From Trichomonas vaginalis G3 (Eukaryota; Parabasalia; Trichomonadida; Trichomonadidae): a DNA stretch of 64,000 bases. The DNA is taken from NCBI RefSeq assembly GCF_026262505.1, contig NC_067203.1, forward strand, positions 16,752,392 to 16,816,391, given 5' to 3'. Below are positions 52,208-63,299 of the stretch, one piece after another (within the stretch, counting starts at the first letter, position 1; the number at the start of each line of letters is the position of its first letter). The translations under genes and the position numbers were made by a program. The notes beneath the pieces were generated by a model, which saw nothing but the letters and a program-made list of their open reading frames with translations, was not told the origin of the DNA and did no database searches.

Positions 52208-52620
52208 AATCTAGGTTCTATTTTGAAAAACTATTCCTTATTTTTATTTTTTTTTAATAAAATCGCTTTGAATCCAATTATTTCAATGTTGATCTATATT
52301 AAAAGTTAATTCTACTAACTCCCTATGGAACAATTTTTCTCTCTTTTTTTTTTACCCCTTGATGAATTCCAAGGTTGATAAAAATAATTAAGAGATTTAA
52401 AAAGATACAAATTTGGAAAGAAATGTATCCATTTAGATGTAATTCTTGTCAATTTCAAAAAAAATTAAATACGACAGAAATTCAAACTCTTTGTTTTGAT
52501 TCCCAATAATCATATACATAAAATGGCTTTCAAATACATTCTCAATATGTCAAAATTTAAGAAAAATCAGAATAAAAAAATATCAATTTTTTTTGTTCAA
52601 GCAAAATATATATTTATAAT
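52208..52620. other. Convergent 3' spacer
   Basis: AT-rich non-coding DNA between the stops of two convergent genes, with several T and A runs. Nothing further seen. Confidence 0.55.
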
Positions 52621-53427
52621 TTACTCGTCGGCCTCAACCTTCTTCTTGCCGTGAAGCCAGTCAGAGTTCTTGACAAATGGGTGTTCCTCGAAAGCGCGGT
52701 CCTCCCACTGGTCTGGTGTGAGGAACTTGAATGTCTCCTCCATGGCCTTGTATGTGGCAACAAGGAAGTTGAATGTTGTCTTTGTGTGGCCAAGGGAAGA
52801 TGTGAAGAGATCCTCGAAACCAGCCATTGTGAGGAGCTTCTTAGCTGCTGTACCAGCGACGATGCCGGAACCACGTGGAGCTGGGATTAAGCGCATACGG
52901 ATGGAGCCGCACTTGCCTGTGACTGTGTTTGGAACTGTATGTGGAAGACCGATCTTGTTGCCCCAATAGCCACGGCGAACTGGAAGGATGGAGAGCTTAG
53001 CGTAGATTGTGGCGCCCTTGATAGCGTTGGCAACTTCAGCAGCTGTCTTGATGCCGAGACCGATATGGCCCTTGCCATCACCGACAGCGGCAATAGCTTT
53101 AAAGCGGGTACGCTGACCAGCACGTGTCTGCTTCTGAACTGGCATGATCTTCATGATTTCATCCTTAAGATCCTCACCAAGGAGATGCTCAACAATTTCG
53201 GCTTCCTTGATTGGGATAGCGTGGTAGAAGATTTCTTCAATGGATTTTATCTTGCCGGACTTGACGAGACGGCCAAGCTTTGTGCGTGGTTGCCATCCGC
53301 CCTTCTGCTGACCGCGTGGAGCGCGTGGTCCGCGTGGGCCACGGCCCTCACGGCGTCCGCGCATCTCACCACGGAGTGGTTGCTGTGTCTGTTCCTGTGG
53401 AACTTCTGCTGGGGCCTGCTGAGACAT
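52621..53427 (-). CDS. 40S ribosomal protein S2 (uS5)
   Basis: I start at the ATG at 53427 (268 residues, [13 protein letters not shown]); a TTG one codon upstream is not needed. An Arg/Gly-rich N-terminal tail ([20 protein letters not shown]) is followed by the double-stranded RNA-binding S5 domain ([40 protein letters not shown]) and the C-terminal S5 domain ([19 protein letters not shown]). It is part of the small-subunit head/shoulder near the mRNA entry and acts in decoding fidelity. Codon use is G/C-rich compared with most neighbours, as expected of strong expression. An initiator-like TCATTGGTCG lies 20-25 bp upstream. Confidence 0.96.
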   Translation of the reverse strand: MSQQAPAEVPQEQTQQPLRGEMRGRREGRGPRGPRAPRGQQKGGWQPRTKLGRLVKSGKIKSIEEIFYHAIPIKEAEIVEHLLGEDLKDEIMKIMPVQKQTRAGQRTRFKAIAAVGDGKGHIGLGIKTAAEVANAIKGATIYAKLSILPVRRGYWGNKIGLPHTVPNTVTGKCGSIRMRLIPAPRGSGIVAGTAAKKLLTMAGFEDLFTSSLGHTKTTFNFLVATYKAMEETFKFLTPDQWEDRAFEEHPFVKNSDWLHGKKKVEADE

Positions 53428-53872
53428 CAAAAAAAGGAACGACCAATGACGATAGTCCTGTTTATTTCGACCAGTTTGCTTTTTGATATTAAATACATAA
53501 TATATATATCATGATTAATAATTTTTCTCATACAAACTTCCTTCAATGATTCAGATTTAATCATAAAATAAATTGTTTTATCCGTAGCCGCTTAATCTCC
53601 AATATAGATATAATGCCCATAGAGAGGATAATTCATATGTTAACCCCATTATGATCTAGATGAAGTTTCGCATCAAACAATTTCGATCACCCATAAAATC
53701 AATCAAAAGGATTCAAACAATGTCTTTCTTATGTGATCGAAAACATGATTTTCCGCATTAAAGTTCATTTCTAAAAGAACTATCCAAATCAAATTTGTTC
53801 AAAAGATGAAAAAAGAAGGTAAAAAAAGTTATTAAATTAAAATAATGAAAATGAATCTATTTAAAATCTTAC
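53428..53872. other. Spacer between uS5 and PFOR genes
   Basis: Non-coding. It holds the uS5 promoter at its left side (initiator-like TCATTGG read on the minus strand at about 53443-53449) and the PFOR 3' flank at its right side. No other feature seen. Confidence 0.5.
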
Positions 53873-56800
53873 TTACTGTGTTTGCTGGATCTTCTTGTAG
53901 CCCTCGTAACGAGTCTTCATATCATTGATAAGTTGTGGGAACTTAGTCTCAGCCTCCTTTGGATAGATATCCTTAAGAGCAGCGAAACGGTTCTCGCCCT
54001 TGACAAGTGGGTCGAGGTTGTAGTCTGGCTGCTTTGTATCAACTGTGAGTGGCTTTGGCTTAGCTGGGTTGTAACGGAAGAGGTTGAGGTAACCTGTCTT
54101 GAGGAGATCCTTGCAGTGCTTTGGTGTTGAGCCAAGTCCCTTCTTGATACCGTGGTTGATGCAAGGAGAGTAGTTGATGATGATAGCTGGGCCGTTGTAC
54201 TCCTTAGCCTCCTGGAGAGCCTTGAGAGCCTGGTTTGGATCAGCAAGAAGGCATGTTGAAGCGACATAGATGTTCCTGTATGTCATAGCGATGGCACCGA
54301 GATCCTTCTTAGCCTTTGTGTAACCAGCAGCAGAGAAGTTAGCAACAGCACCACGGGATGTAGCCTTAGAGCATTGGCCACCAGTGTTGGAGTAAACTTC
54401 TGTATCGTAGATGATGATCTTGACGTTTTCGCCAGAAGCAAGAACGTGATCAAGGCCACCATAGCCGATATCGTAAGCCCAACCATCACCACCGACGATC
54501 CAGACTTGCTTCTTGGAAAGGATGTCAGCCTGTGACTGGAGAGCGTACATCTTCTCGGATGGGTTCTGAACCTTAGCGAGGAGTGGTTTGATCTTCTCAG
54601 CGAGATCGCCGGATTCCTTGTCCTGATCCCAAACCTTGAGGAGTTGCTCGAAGAGTTCCTTGAGCTCGCCCTTGATTTCGCCGGACTCGAGGAGTTCGAC
54701 AACGAGCTTCTTTGTGATGTTACGGCGGGCCTCGACAGCCTTGAACATACCGTAGCCGAATTCAGCGTTATCTTCGAAGAGGGAGTTAGCCCAAGCTGGA
54801 CCGTGTCCGCGCTCGTTTGTTGTGAATGGGTTGAATGGGAATGTAGCACCCCAAACGAGTGAGCAGCCTGTAGCGTTAGCAAGGTAGAGCTGGTCGCCAT
54901 AGAGCTGTGTAAGGAGCTTGCAGATAGCTGTTTCACCGCATCCCTGGCAAGCACCGTTGAATTCGATGAGTGGCTGGCGGAACTGAACGTTGCGAACGTT
55001 TGTTGGTGGGAGAAGGTGGCCACGGTTTGGAGCAGCAAGGCACTGATCCCAGTTCTTGCCCTCTTCCTCATCGAGCTTGGCGTTGCGGTATGTCATGGAG
55101 AGAGCCTTTGTTGGGCAGGATGTGACGCAGGTTGCGCAGCCTGTGCAGTCGAGTGGTGTGATCTGGATTCTGAACTGGTAATTCTTGATCTCCTTGCCCT
55201 TAGCCTTGAGTGTTGTAAGGCCCTTAGCTTCTTCTTGTGTAAGAAGGAATGGGCGGATGACAGCGTGTGGGCAGACCATGGCGCAGGTGTTGCACTGGAT
55301 GCACTTCTTTTCTTCCCACTTTGGAACTGTGACGGCGATACCACGCTTCTCGTACTTGGCTGTGTCGTTTGGAACGAGGCCGATTTCGACCATCTCATCG
55401 ACAGAGACGGACTCACCCTCCTGAAGGATGGACATGTCGATGATGTGGCGGATGCCCTCGTGCTTTGGTCTTGGTTCGACTGGAGCGTTGAGCCATTCAG
55501 CCTTGTTGTACTTGAACTCCTTGAGGCCCTGGAGAGCATGGTCGACCATGTCCCAGTTCTTCTGGATGACTTCCTTACCCTTGCGAGCGTACTGCTTAGC
55601 AATGGACTTCTTAAGGAGAGCGATGCACTCTTCGGCTGGGATGATGTTAGCGAGGCCGAAGAAGACTGTTTGCATAAGCATGTTGATACGGCCTGGGAGC
55701 TTGAGGTCGATAGCGATCTGAGTAGCATCGATTGTGTAGAGCTTAGCATCCTTCTCAGCGATGGCCTTGCGGAATGATCCTGGAAGGTCCTTGTTGAGGT
55801 CAGCAGATCCTGGGAAGTTGATGACGAAGACACCACCCTTCTTGAGCTGCTTTGTCATGTCGAACTTGTGGAGGTAGGATGGGTTGTGGCAAGCGATGTA
55901 ATCAGCGTTCTGGACGTAGTATGGAGCGTTGATTGGCTTGGCACCGAAACGAAGGTGGGATGTTGTGACACCTCCGGACTTGTGGGCATCGTAAGCGAAG
56001 TAAGCCTGGCCGTAAAGCTTTGTGTTGGAAACGATAAGCTTGATAGCCTGCTTGTTAGCACCGACTGTACCATCAGAGCCGAGACCCCAGAACATGCACT
56101 GCTTTGTGCCTTCTGGAAGGTGATCGAATGGCTTGCCGAGTGGGAGCTGTGTCTCTGGGTTGACAACGCCGACTGTGAAGCGGTCCTTTGGAAGCTCGGA
56201 AGCGAGGTTCTTGACGATAGCTTCGACATGGACTGGAGCGAAGTCGCGGGATGAGATACCGTAGCGGCCACCGATGATCTTGACGTTGCGCTCGCCAATG
56301 AGAGCAGCAGCAACATCTTCGAAGAGTGGTTCACGTGGGCCTGTTGGATCGACAACCTTGTCGAGAACGCAGATCTTCTTGACGGAGGCTGGGATAGCAG
56401 CGTTGAACATCTCAACAGAGAATGGGCGGAAGAGGTGGACCTTGATGAGGCCTGTCTTGAACTCTGGATGCTCTGTGATGTATTCTTCGACTGGATCGCA
56501 GCCAGAACCCATCATGATGATGACGTTTTCTGGGTCACGTGGGCCAGCATACTGGTATGGCTTGTAGTAACGGCCTGTCTTGTCGCCGAGAGCCTTCATC
56601 ATCTTCTCGACTTCAGTTGGGAGAGCCTGGAATGGCTTGCGGAGCTTCTCGTGCATCTGCCAGACGTATTCTGGGCCGCAGATTGTGCCGCGCTCAGATG
56701 GGTGTTCTGGGTTAAGAGAGCGAGCACGGAAAGCAGCGAGTGCCTTCTGGTCGATGAGTGGCCAAAGTGTTTCGTTATCGAGTTCTTCGTATGTGTTGAT

Positions 56801-57346
56801 TTCGTGGGATGTACGGAAGCCATCGAATGTGTGGATGAATGGAAGGCCTGTGTGGATAGTTGTGAGGTGAGCAACAGCAGCGAGATCGTGAGCCTCTTGG
56901 ACACCATTGGAGAAAAGGATTGGCATGCCTGTTGCACGGCAAGCGTAGATATCGCCGTGATCGTTGTAGATGGAAAGAGCAGATGTAGCAATGCAACGAG
57001 CAGAGATGTGGAAGACTGCTGGGCACATTTCACCGATAATCTTGTACATGTCTGGGATCATAAGGAGAGCACCTTGTGAAGCTGTGAATGTAGCGCAGAG
57101 AGCACCAACGGCTGTAGCACCGTGGACTGCTGCGGCAGCACCACCTTCAGACTGCATCATGGCCATGTGGACCTTGTTGCCCCAGATGTTCTTGCGTCCC
57201 TGAGCGATCCAAGCATCAACGAGTTCACCCATTGTTGTAGCTGGTGTGATTGGGTAGATGAAGGATGTTTCAGAAAGTTGGTAAGCAACTGATGTGGCAG
57301 CGGTGTTGCCATCTCCTGGAATTCTCTTGCCGAAGCTGCGGAGCAT
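53873..57346 (-). CDS. Pyruvate:ferredoxin oxidoreductase (hydrogenosomal)
   Basis: 1157 residues, the full size of single-chain PFOR. It decarboxylates pyruvate to acetyl-CoA and CO2, passing electrons to ferredoxin. In order: pyrimidine-binding domain (GDGNTAATSVAYQLSETSFI, YPITPATTMGE), the transketolase C-like domain, the CoA/gamma domain, a two-cluster ferredoxin domain (CIQCNTCAMVCP and CTGCATCVTSCP, near residues 690-755), and the thiamine-diphosphate domain (CQGCGETAICKLL, VGGDGWAYDIGYGGLDH, and YSNTGGQCSKATSRG). The short MLRSFGKR start is typical of hydrogenosomal targeting leaders of trichomonads. An initiator TCATTTTTCGTGA directly precedes the ATG. Base composition is much higher in G+C than the flanks. 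PFOR also activates 5-nitroimidazoles by way of ferredoxin. Confidence 0.97.
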   Translation of the reverse strand: MLRSFGKRIPGDGNTAATSVAYQLSETSFIYPITPATTMGELVDAWIAQGRKNIWGNKVHMAMMQSEGGAAAAVHGATAVGALCATFTASQGALLMIPDMYKIIGEMCPAVFHISARCIATSALSIYNDHGDIYACRATGMPILFSNGVQEAHDLAAVAHLTTIHTGLPFIHTFDGFRTSHEINTYEELDNETLWPLIDQKALAAFRARSLNPEHPSERGTICGPEYVWQMHEKLRKPFQALPTEVEKMMKALGDKTGRYYKPYQYAGPRDPENVIIMMGSGCDPVEEYITEHPEFKTGLIKVHLFRPFSVEMFNAAIPASVKKICVLDKVVDPTGPREPLFEDVAAALIGERNVKIIGGRYGISSRDFAPVHVEAIVKNLASELPKDRFTVGVVNPETQLPLGKPFDHLPEGTKQCMFWGLGSDGTVGANKQAIKLIVSNTKLYGQAYFAYDAHKSGGVTTSHLRFGAKPINAPYYVQNADYIACHNPSYLHKFDMTKQLKKGGVFVINFPGSADLNKDLPGSFRKAIAEKDAKLYTIDATQIAIDLKLPGRINMLMQTVFFGLANIIPAEECIALLKKSIAKQYARKGKEVIQKNWDMVDHALQGLKEFKYNKAEWLNAPVEPRPKHEGIRHIIDMSILQEGESVSVDEMVEIGLVPNDTAKYEKRGIAVTVPKWEEKKCIQCNTCAMVCPHAVIRPFLLTQEEAKGLTTLKAKGKEIKNYQFRIQITPLDCTGCATCVTSCPTKALSMTYRNAKLDEEEGKNWDQCLAAPNRGHLLPPTNVRNVQFRQPLIEFNGACQGCGETAICKLLTQLYGDQLYLANATGCSLVWGATFPFNPFTTNERGHGPAWANSLFEDNAEFGYGMFKAVEARRNITKKLVVELLESGEIKGELKELFEQLLKVWDQDKESGDLAEKIKPLLAKVQNPSEKMYALQSQADILSKKQVWIVGGDGWAYDIGYGGLDHVLASGENVKIIIYDTEVYSNTGGQCSKATSRGAVANFSAAGYTKAKKDLGAIAMTYRNIYVASTCLLADPNQALKALQEAKEYNGPAIIINYSPCINHGIKKGLGSTPKHCKDLLKTGYLNLFRYNPAKPKPLTVDTKQPDYNLDPLVKGENRFAALKDIYPKEAETKFPQLINDMKTRYEGYKKIQQTQ

Positions 57347-57359
57347 TCACGAAAAATGA
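57347..57359 (-). promoter_or_regulatory. Initiator of the PFOR gene
   Basis: Read on the minus strand TCATTTTTCGTGA immediately before ATG, a good match to the trichomonad initiator (TCA, pyrimidine, A/T). It implies a leader of about 11 bases. Confidence 0.6.
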
Positions 57360-58586
57360 AGAGCCAATTGTCTTCACAAAAATTTGAGAGGTAGATAGTG
57401 AAATTGATAGAATCACGTTTATGTAGCAACAAAAGTTATTAATTTTATCTACTATGAATAGATCATGTTAGGATAATGATTTTTAATTAGCCTCTCAAAT
57501 CCGAACACTTTGTCGAATTATCCAATGTTAATTCAGTATCAGGAAATAAGATGTTTTTTTGGATGAATATTTTTCCAAACTGTTTTTTCATTCAAAATTC
57601 TCATGGGTGATAAAATTATGATGGTTAAATTTAACTTCTTTTGATCCAAGTAATAAAATTATTTGAAAGCAATCGGAAAATAAACATTGATTGTATAAAT
57701 TGTGAAGATTGAATAAGTTCACAAAATTAGCGTCATGGGCATGATTTTTACAATCACTTAAATAAAGTGTACGAATTGAAAATTATGATCATTATATCAT
57801 TATAACATGAATGTCATTACCACTGCATGAACCTACGGCATTTCTGTCAGAAAAAAAATCGGTTCAAAATCAAATTCATGAAGAATCGAGCATAAATGGT
57901 ATTTTACTGTATATTCTTCGTTAAAAAAGCTCTGAACATTATATAGCGGAATAACCGTCACCTCACATATCACTGAAATCAAAATTCAATTACACCCGGC
58001 TAATTGACAAACAATTTCACTTAACAAGTGTTATTTGTGAATGTTTTATATTAATGATTACAAAAATCAATTATCTTTTTTTCCTCAAATCATTTGTTCG
58101 AAAAATACCAAAGCTTTGCGATCATTTATAGGAATATATAGATATATGTGTAATTTTCAATTATATTATTTCAATTCTACGGTCACTCTACCATTTTTCA
58201 AAATCACTCATTTATGATCTTTATCGTAGGAGCCATAATCCATGGATAAAGGATCACAATGCTAAGTATTTACATATTTTCGTTCTTACTATTTATTCTC
58301 TCGAGTAATTTCAAAACAATTGATTTTGGATCTTTATTTCTCCAAATTAATTTAGATATTTGTGCTATCACTATCCCATATATCTTGGATGAACTAACCA
58401 AATCAAGAATGCAATTCAAAATTCTTACCAATCAAAGAAATGTAGATAATAAACGAGATCCATAATAATTAACAAAAACTAACAAACAAATTTTAGTACA
58501 AAATAATATAAAAACTTTCAATAACATAGAGATAGATTATCTTTTTTTGGAGTTTCCTGGACATTAATGAGTTAATTGGGTTCATA
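57360..58586. other. Spacer, no gene
   Basis: AT-rich DNA. An open frame at 58259-58465 (68 codons) lacks any sign of being a gene. No repeats noted. Confidence 0.5.
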
Positions 58587-59990
58587 TTAGAGAAATCGAT
58601 GGATCAAGAATGTTCGCGGCTGCTTTGACCCACTTCTAATTAATTCTCTGATAGTATCAGCTCTTTGGTACTTCAGAGCATATTTTAATGGGTCCCAACC
58701 GCAGTTAGACAGGCTATTGATATTGGCTCCTTTGCTAATTAAATACTTACAGACATCTGCATGACCTTCCCTTGCAGAGTAATGCAAAGGTTGGCATCCG
58801 TCTAGATCTTTAGCGTTTATATCAGCATTACATTCGATTAAGATCTTGACTGTCGATAAGTTTCCCATCAAAGAAGCCCAAATCAAAGAAGTCTTCCCAT
58901 CTTCATCGCATTGATCAACTGAAAACCCTTTTTCCAGGAGTAACTTGACTATCTCATCATTACCTTTATACGATGCTGCGATCAAAGGTGTCCAGCAGTT
59001 GATGGTTTTGAGGTTGTCCTCAAAGCTATGGTCTAATAATAATTTTACGATATCTATATGATTTCTTTTTGATGCGTAAACAAGTGCGTTCTTACAATGT
59101 CCGTCTTTTAATTCTGGCATTGCGCCTCGATTTAATAAATCTTTTACTATTGGTTCGTTGCCTGTACGTGATGCTACGATCAATGGTGTCCATCCATTCT
59201 CATTTCGCTTATTAACATCACCCTTATAAGATTTTGAAAAAATTCTATAAGCTTCTGTATTAAATGAGGAAATACAAAAGGATAGCTCAACTTGTAGATT
59301 TTTGGATTCGTTTAGGAACCATTCGACAATATGATTTCGATGAAATGCGACTGCTTCATAAATAAGATCTTGATATTCGGATTTTTTTGGTTTAACTGTA
59401 AGGACTATATCTGCAGAGCCACCACGTATGGCGCATTTAACTGTTTGTGAAGTAGTTTTTGCTCCGATTGAGTGAAAAAAATCGAAACAGTTCTTACTAC
59501 CACAAAAGGCAGAATAATCTAAAGGTGTATAAAAGGTGTTATTAACTTGTATAATTTCTTCGTATAAGTCATAGTCAGTCGAAATTTCCCTTATAGCATC
59601 TATATTTTGTGAATATATTAAATCTGGCAATAGATTCGAATGAGGATATCTATTTATGTATTTGCATTTGGGGATTCTTTGTTCTTCTAATTCTGTTTTA
59701 TTCTGTAAATAGCTCATAAACATAGATTTTCTGTTAGTAATGGGAAGATCTAAAGCAAGCCAAAGATTTTTAAGCAAACTAAAGTTGAATGGACGTATTT
59801 CTGCAACATATTGAATTAATTCGTAAATATATGATTTGAATTTTTGATTCATTTCTCGAAGAAAAGATAAAGTACTTTCGTAATTATCCTTATTGAGATT
59901 TGTGATCATTGATTCGATCTGAATATGTGTGGATAGTATATTGTCCGAGATATTATTTCCTAATCCAGATTCCAGACCTGGATTATTCAT
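58587..59990 (-). CDS. Ankyrin-repeat protein
   Basis: 467 residues. The first 110 residues are helical and unrecognised (IESMITNLNKDNYESTLSFL), followed by a degenerate repeat region and then six or so clear ankyrin repeats from about residue 265 to 450: NGWTPLIVASRTGNEPIVKD, KNALVYASKRNHIDIVKLLL, CWTPLIAASYKGNDEIVKLL, KTSLIWASLMGNLSTVKILI, CQPLHYSAREGHADVCKYLI and CGWDPLKYALKYQRADTIRE. Trichomonads hold very large ankyrin families, often with such a helical N-terminal part. A protein-binding scaffold role is general to the fold. Initiator-like ATCAAAGATTTT precedes the ATG. Confidence 0.93.
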   Translation of the reverse strand: MNNPGLESGLGNNISDNILSTHIQIESMITNLNKDNYESTLSFLREMNQKFKSYIYELIQYVAEIRPFNFSLLKNLWLALDLPITNRKSMFMSYLQNKTELEEQRIPKCKYINRYPHSNLLPDLIYSQNIDAIREISTDYDLYEEIIQVNNTFYTPLDYSAFCGSKNCFDFFHSIGAKTTSQTVKCAIRGGSADIVLTVKPKKSEYQDLIYEAVAFHRNHIVEWFLNESKNLQVELSFCISSFNTEAYRIFSKSYKGDVNKRNENGWTPLIVASRTGNEPIVKDLLNRGAMPELKDGHCKNALVYASKRNHIDIVKLLLDHSFEDNLKTINCWTPLIAASYKGNDEIVKLLLEKGFSVDQCDEDGKTSLIWASLMGNLSTVKILIECNADINAKDLDGCQPLHYSAREGHADVCKYLISKGANINSLSNCGWDPLKYALKYQRADTIRELIRSGSKQPRTFLIHRFL

Positions 59991-60938
59991 AAAATCTTTG
60001 ATTTTTAAACGTTCACTTTTTTATGGGAATTCGGAATCTTTTGATGCTAATCATGAATAGGAATGAAGTTCAAGTTAATTACATAGTTAATTCATTTGTT
60101 TACATGACAAACAGCGACAATTAATGTACTTTCTTCAAGTAAACACTCATGTTTATTGAAAAATATAATAAGCATTCATGACCAGCCAAATATTCACAGA
60201 AAAGATTATCACATTGATGTGTTTATAAAACTTTTCGAAATACATACCTAGTTTCAGATTTGTAATATATTTCTTACAAAATGTCATCGTTGTGAAATTA
60301 TACGCTTAAGATCTTTCATACTTTTGTGTTTTATGTAAATACTTAAACTACTAGATGATATATCTATACCCCTTTTTTGAAATATTGAATGAAAACTATG
60401 ATTTGATATAAATTTTTAAGTTTTGGCTAAGGCATAAAGTTTGTATCAACAACTACATCTTGTTTGTGGGTTCAAACACGGATTTGATTGAGTTTTTTCT
60501 TTCTCGAAATTCCAAAATTTTTTTGATTTTTAAAAAATGAAATTAAAAATTTAGGAGTTTATGGTATTTTTTTTGTAATTCGTAATTTTTTTGGAATTTT
60601 TATATCTATAAAATCAATTTATTTTTAAATAACATTTTAGTACTTTCAACAAAAGTTCTTCAACTTTTGATTTATAATAATATTATATGATATTCAACTA
60701 TTCACAGAATATCTTGTCAGAAATTCTATTATATATGTATTTTTACGAATAATTGATTCTTTATAATTCCACAATTTCATTGGAATTGTCAATTTGAAGA
60801 TGAATTTGGTAAAAATCAAATCATTATTCAACAAAGCAATGCAATATTAGAACATATTCAACTTAAATATGAATATCCCGTATGAAATTAGGGAAAAGAG
60901 TGAAAAGTTAACGAAATAAAAAACAATTTATTATAAAA
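59991..60938. other. Spacer, no gene
   Basis: AT-rich non-coding DNA with A and T runs; no repeat or open frame worth reporting. Confidence 0.55.
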
Positions 60939-63098
60939 TCAAAACAAATAACTATATTGCGAAATGAAGGAGTTGTCAATTTCTTCAGTAAAATCATAAA
61001 GTCTTCTCAATTCGAAGCAAATCGTTGTTAATTGACTCCTGTGGTAAATAGGAGCATCTTCTCTATGAATGTTCTGCAATTTTGAGTATTTTGATAACAA
61101 AAGAATCCAATAATCAACCATCTTTTGTTTCAGTCCTTCCAAAATCAAATTTGCAAATTTACAAACGTCATATTGATTTAATTCATCAATCTTCTTGATA
61201 GAATCACTTAAAGCCATTGCCTGCGGATACGGGAACTGCGTTGAGTCAAATCCTTTAACAGAATTCCAAATTGAAGTATTTTCTCCAATTATGTAGAATT
61301 TATCGCAAAAGAACTTGATCAATGTTGAGAACAGTTTAATGAAGAGGATATGAAATGATTCTGACTCTTTCATTTCCATGAAATCCAAAATAATCTTTTT
61401 GACTTGAATTTCAACAACTCTTCCGTATAAATACGAATTGTATGTCTCGAAACTCGATAATTTCTGTGGTATTTGTAACAAATCAAATTTTGGAATTGTT
61501 TCTAAACGATTTATGCGTTTTTGTAAGTCGGAGAAGAATTCCGGTACTGTAAATATCGAAAACTCTGTGAAGACATTTTCGCTAAACGATTTGTTGAAGA
61601 AAATATCATCAAAAAATTGAGATAATTTCTTGTTAATGAGGAATCTGTAAAGAATAATGATTATAAATTCTTCAAATAGACGATCTTGATCAGGAACATC
61701 TTTCGAAAACTTCGAACTACTCAAATAAAAAATAATATATTCTTTGAACATAATTTCCTTGGTTCCTGCAACTAACACGGATCCCAATGCATGTAGTAGT
61801 TTAAATAACACTTCTTTCGAATGGTTATTTTCAATTTCGACGATAAATTTTTCGATTTTCTGAATTACGTCATTTATATTGAATTTTTCATCGTCTAATT
61901 TGTAATCTATTGAAAGTAGGATATTGTCGAACTCTGAGCAGTAAGAATCCGATTTTTTGTAAATTGTATCACTAAATTGAGGAAAAATCGATTTAGAATC
62001 GAACAAATTATCAAAGTTCCATGAATTACTTTCTATATAACAAGAATTCTCAAGTTTCGAGAAGACGTTATCGATTTCTTCTTTGTAAATTTCATCTCTT
62101 GTTTTATGCTTCAATTTTGCGGCTTGTTGGATCATAGATGGTTGTCTTATGATCGGTGCTTGCATGTAATCATGGTAAAGGATTGTTCTATGGATAGTTT
62201 TTCCGAAATCAAATATATTTATGTCACTTGTTGCAGGACGAGGGATTAATGAACCGGAACTAATCTCAGAAGGCTTTGTAGAGAATATTTGATGGATTAC
62301 AGGTTCTTTCATCATTGAAAAACAGTCAAATGTGAAATCAGTCGTAATTCCATCGATTTTCGTATTTCTTTTATAGATATGTGGCCTTTCGGGTGTCTGA
62401 ATATTCTTAATATTCAAGTAGTAGTTGATGGAACAGTATATAGCAATCAATCCATCAAAATCTGAAAATTGAAAATTAAATTGGTTGTTGATTTTGTTGG
62501 AAACAACTAAACCGTATGGATTAGGGACCTCATCCCTGAAGAAAGCTGAGCAAATAATCAGGTTCGTGTTGTAATCGATAGTTTCAATCAAATCTCCTCG
62601 AAAAGATAATAAATTTATTTGATCTTCTTTTACATTTATAATTGTACTGGATGAAACTTCGATTTGGGGTTCGAATAATGGCTTGGGCATAGTACCACGA
62701 GCTGATATTAATGAGGAAAACCAAGAATCTCGATTTTCTTCGGTATTAAACGTGATTTTGATGATATCTTTTAATAAATCGGGTAAAGGAATCAACCATA
62801 TGTGTCTTGTTTTCATTTTTAATGGCATATAAGTCGGAAGGAGAATATTAAAATTTATTTTTTTCGCTTGAAATACTTTGAAGAAAAGAACTGGACCAAC
62901 AATTGACAGTTCTGCGGTAAATACTGAGTTTGGTTGGCTAGATTCCTCTGCAACGTTATCTTCTGAGTTTAATAAGAAAGGAAGTTCAACAAGTGCTTTA
63001 CTACTGATGCTTTCCTTAGGAAAATCAGTGAATAAAGTGTTTGAAAACTGAAATTTCTCTTCAGTACCGCAGATATTGATATTTATGCATTTTGACAT
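60939..63098 (-). CDS. Unrecognised 719-residue protein, possible PH-like segment
   Basis: The frame is open to 63299, but I place the start at the ATG at 63098 because it is preceded at once by TCATTCTCTTC, a near-perfect trichomonad initiator, and because the upstream 67 codons look non-specific. The product is acidic to neutral and Phe/Ile/Ser-rich. Around residues 90-135 a beta-rich part ends in IIKITFNTEENRDSWFSSLISAR, which looks like the last strand and helix of a PH domain. The C-terminal 350 residues are mainly helical (FILEFIIIILYRFLINKKLSQFF-like). A membrane-binding signalling or trafficking protein is possible; I do not recognise the family. Confidence 0.75.
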   Translation of the reverse strand: MSKCININICGTEEKFQFSNTLFTDFPKESISSKALVELPFLLNSEDNVAEESSQPNSVFTAELSIVGPVLFFKVFQAKKINFNILLPTYMPLKMKTRHIWLIPLPDLLKDIIKITFNTEENRDSWFSSLISARGTMPKPLFEPQIEVSSSTIINVKEDQINLLSFRGDLIETIDYNTNLIICSAFFRDEVPNPYGLVVSNKINNQFNFQFSDFDGLIAIYCSINYYLNIKNIQTPERPHIYKRNTKIDGITTDFTFDCFSMMKEPVIHQIFSTKPSEISSGSLIPRPATSDINIFDFGKTIHRTILYHDYMQAPIIRQPSMIQQAAKLKHKTRDEIYKEEIDNVFSKLENSCYIESNSWNFDNLFDSKSIFPQFSDTIYKKSDSYCSEFDNILLSIDYKLDDEKFNINDVIQKIEKFIVEIENNHSKEVLFKLLHALGSVLVAGTKEIMFKEYIIFYLSSSKFSKDVPDQDRLFEEFIIIILYRFLINKKLSQFFDDIFFNKSFSENVFTEFSIFTVPEFFSDLQKRINRLETIPKFDLLQIPQKLSSFETYNSYLYGRVVEIQVKKIILDFMEMKESESFHILFIKLFSTLIKFFCDKFYIIGENTSIWNSVKGFDSTQFPYPQAMALSDSIKKIDELNQYDVCKFANLILEGLKQKMVDYWILLLSKYSKLQNIHREDAPIYHRSQLTTICFELRRLYDFTEEIDNSFISQYSYLF

Positions 63099-63109
63099 GA
63101 AGAGAATGA
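63099..63109 (-). promoter_or_regulatory. Initiator deciding the start of the 719-residue gene
   Basis: TCATTCTCTTC on the minus strand abuts the ATG at 63098. It fits the trichomonad initiator consensus and argues against starting at the upstream in-frame ATG at 63299. Confidence 0.55.
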
Positions 63110-63299
63110 GATAAAAAGATTTGACAAAATTTTGACATGAAATCCGATAAGGCAATATTCTACCTACATTAACCAAAGAAACATTTTTATTAGAGAAAAC
63201 TGCAAAATACCTGATCAACCAGAATTTCAAATTTCCACTACACAGTTTGATCATTTTATAATGAGATTTGATTGTGTACATCAAATAGGACAATATCAT

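Noticed and set aside
53882-57203. Many long open frames antisense to the PFOR gene
   Set aside because: They arise from the G/C-ending codon bias of PFOR and have no domain.
63099-63299. Extension of the 719-residue protein to the ATG at 63299
   Set aside because: An initiator abuts the ATG at 63098 and the upstream codons look non-specific.
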